A DNA stretch of 64,000 bases, from NCBI RefSeq assembly GCF_001644025.1, contig NZ_LUUK01000155.1, positions 23,702 to 87,701 on the forward strand, written 5' to 3'. Position 1 is the first letter of the stretch; every line of letters starts with the position of its first letter. Origin of the DNA: Methylomonas koyamae. GTDB taxonomy: Bacteria; Pseudomonadota; Gammaproteobacteria; Methylococcales; Methylomonadaceae. The translations under genes were made by a program, and so were the position numbers. The notes below the pieces were generated by a model. It searched no databases and was not told the DNA's origin. It saw nothing but the letters and a program-made list of their open reading frames with translations. Of the stretch, positions 63,942-64,000 are shown piece after piece.

Positions 63942-64000
63942 AAAAAAAAACCTCTAATGCATTAAAAACTCGGAATTCTCCTCGTTCCCACGCGCCGCGT

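Overview
The window reads as chromosomal DNA of a GC-rich gammaproteobacterium, probably a Methylococcales-type methanotroph. The gammaproteobacterial markers are a class I adenylate cyclase, CpdA, RppH, ArgA and a fused CysG. An ABC/beta-propeller cassette of the kind linked to PQQ-dependent alcohol oxidation and a VPLPA-CTERM-like surface protein fit a methylotroph. No methane or methanol oxidation gene is present, so that placement is inference.

Layout. 1-4037 (minus): start of a contractile injection system (sheath, tube, zinc-ribbon baseplate protein, proline-rich protein, Pvc16-type cap; cut by the window edge). 4298-7235 (minus): comEC, a PilZ protein and a YbdD/YjiX protein. 7282-9498: two DGPF/YciI proteins with an ECF42-type sigma factor. 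9766-11058: PepSY membrane protein. 11124-19644 (minus): TonB-dependent receptor, YfiR-like protein, a 1688-residue hybrid kinase/GGDEF/EAL protein and an HDOD protein, which look like one c-di-GMP signalling unit. 20067-24599 (minus): calcium-loop protein, cyaA, histidine phosphatase. 24920-30183 (plus): group 1 O2-tolerant [NiFe] hydrogenase operon with a candidate sigma-54 promoter, ending early after hyaE.

30184-32014 is an accessory patch: an antitoxin remnant, a 99-bp MITE with 4-bp target duplication nested in an older inverted-repeat element, and an AT-rich orphan gene. 32072-34580 (minus) is the PQQ-associated beta-propeller plus ABC transporter. 34942-46135 is mostly housekeeping: an AlbA-type membrane protein, argA, gmm-like Nudix, cpdA, rppH, HAD phosphatase, tusA, cysG, a c-type cytochrome, argG, waaA and a Dabb lipoprotein. 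46582-57074 is a second signalling block: an Aer-like chemoreceptor, a thioredoxin-like protein, then a tight three-gene set of a 1701-residue pseudokinase/AAA/GAF/histidine kinase, a response regulator fused to a KaiB-like domain, and a PAS-GGDEF-EAL protein. 57167-62322 holds the CTERM protein and an ECF sigma/FecR/TonB-receptor surface-signalling set. The window ends with repeats around an AT-rich gene for a class III nucleotidyl-cyclase-like protein.

The strongest leads are the kinase/REC-KaiB/GGDEF-EAL set, the receptor/YfiR/hybrid-kinase unit, the nested MITE with its orphan gene, and the orphan cyclase-like gene. No tRNA, rRNA or CRISPR array was seen.
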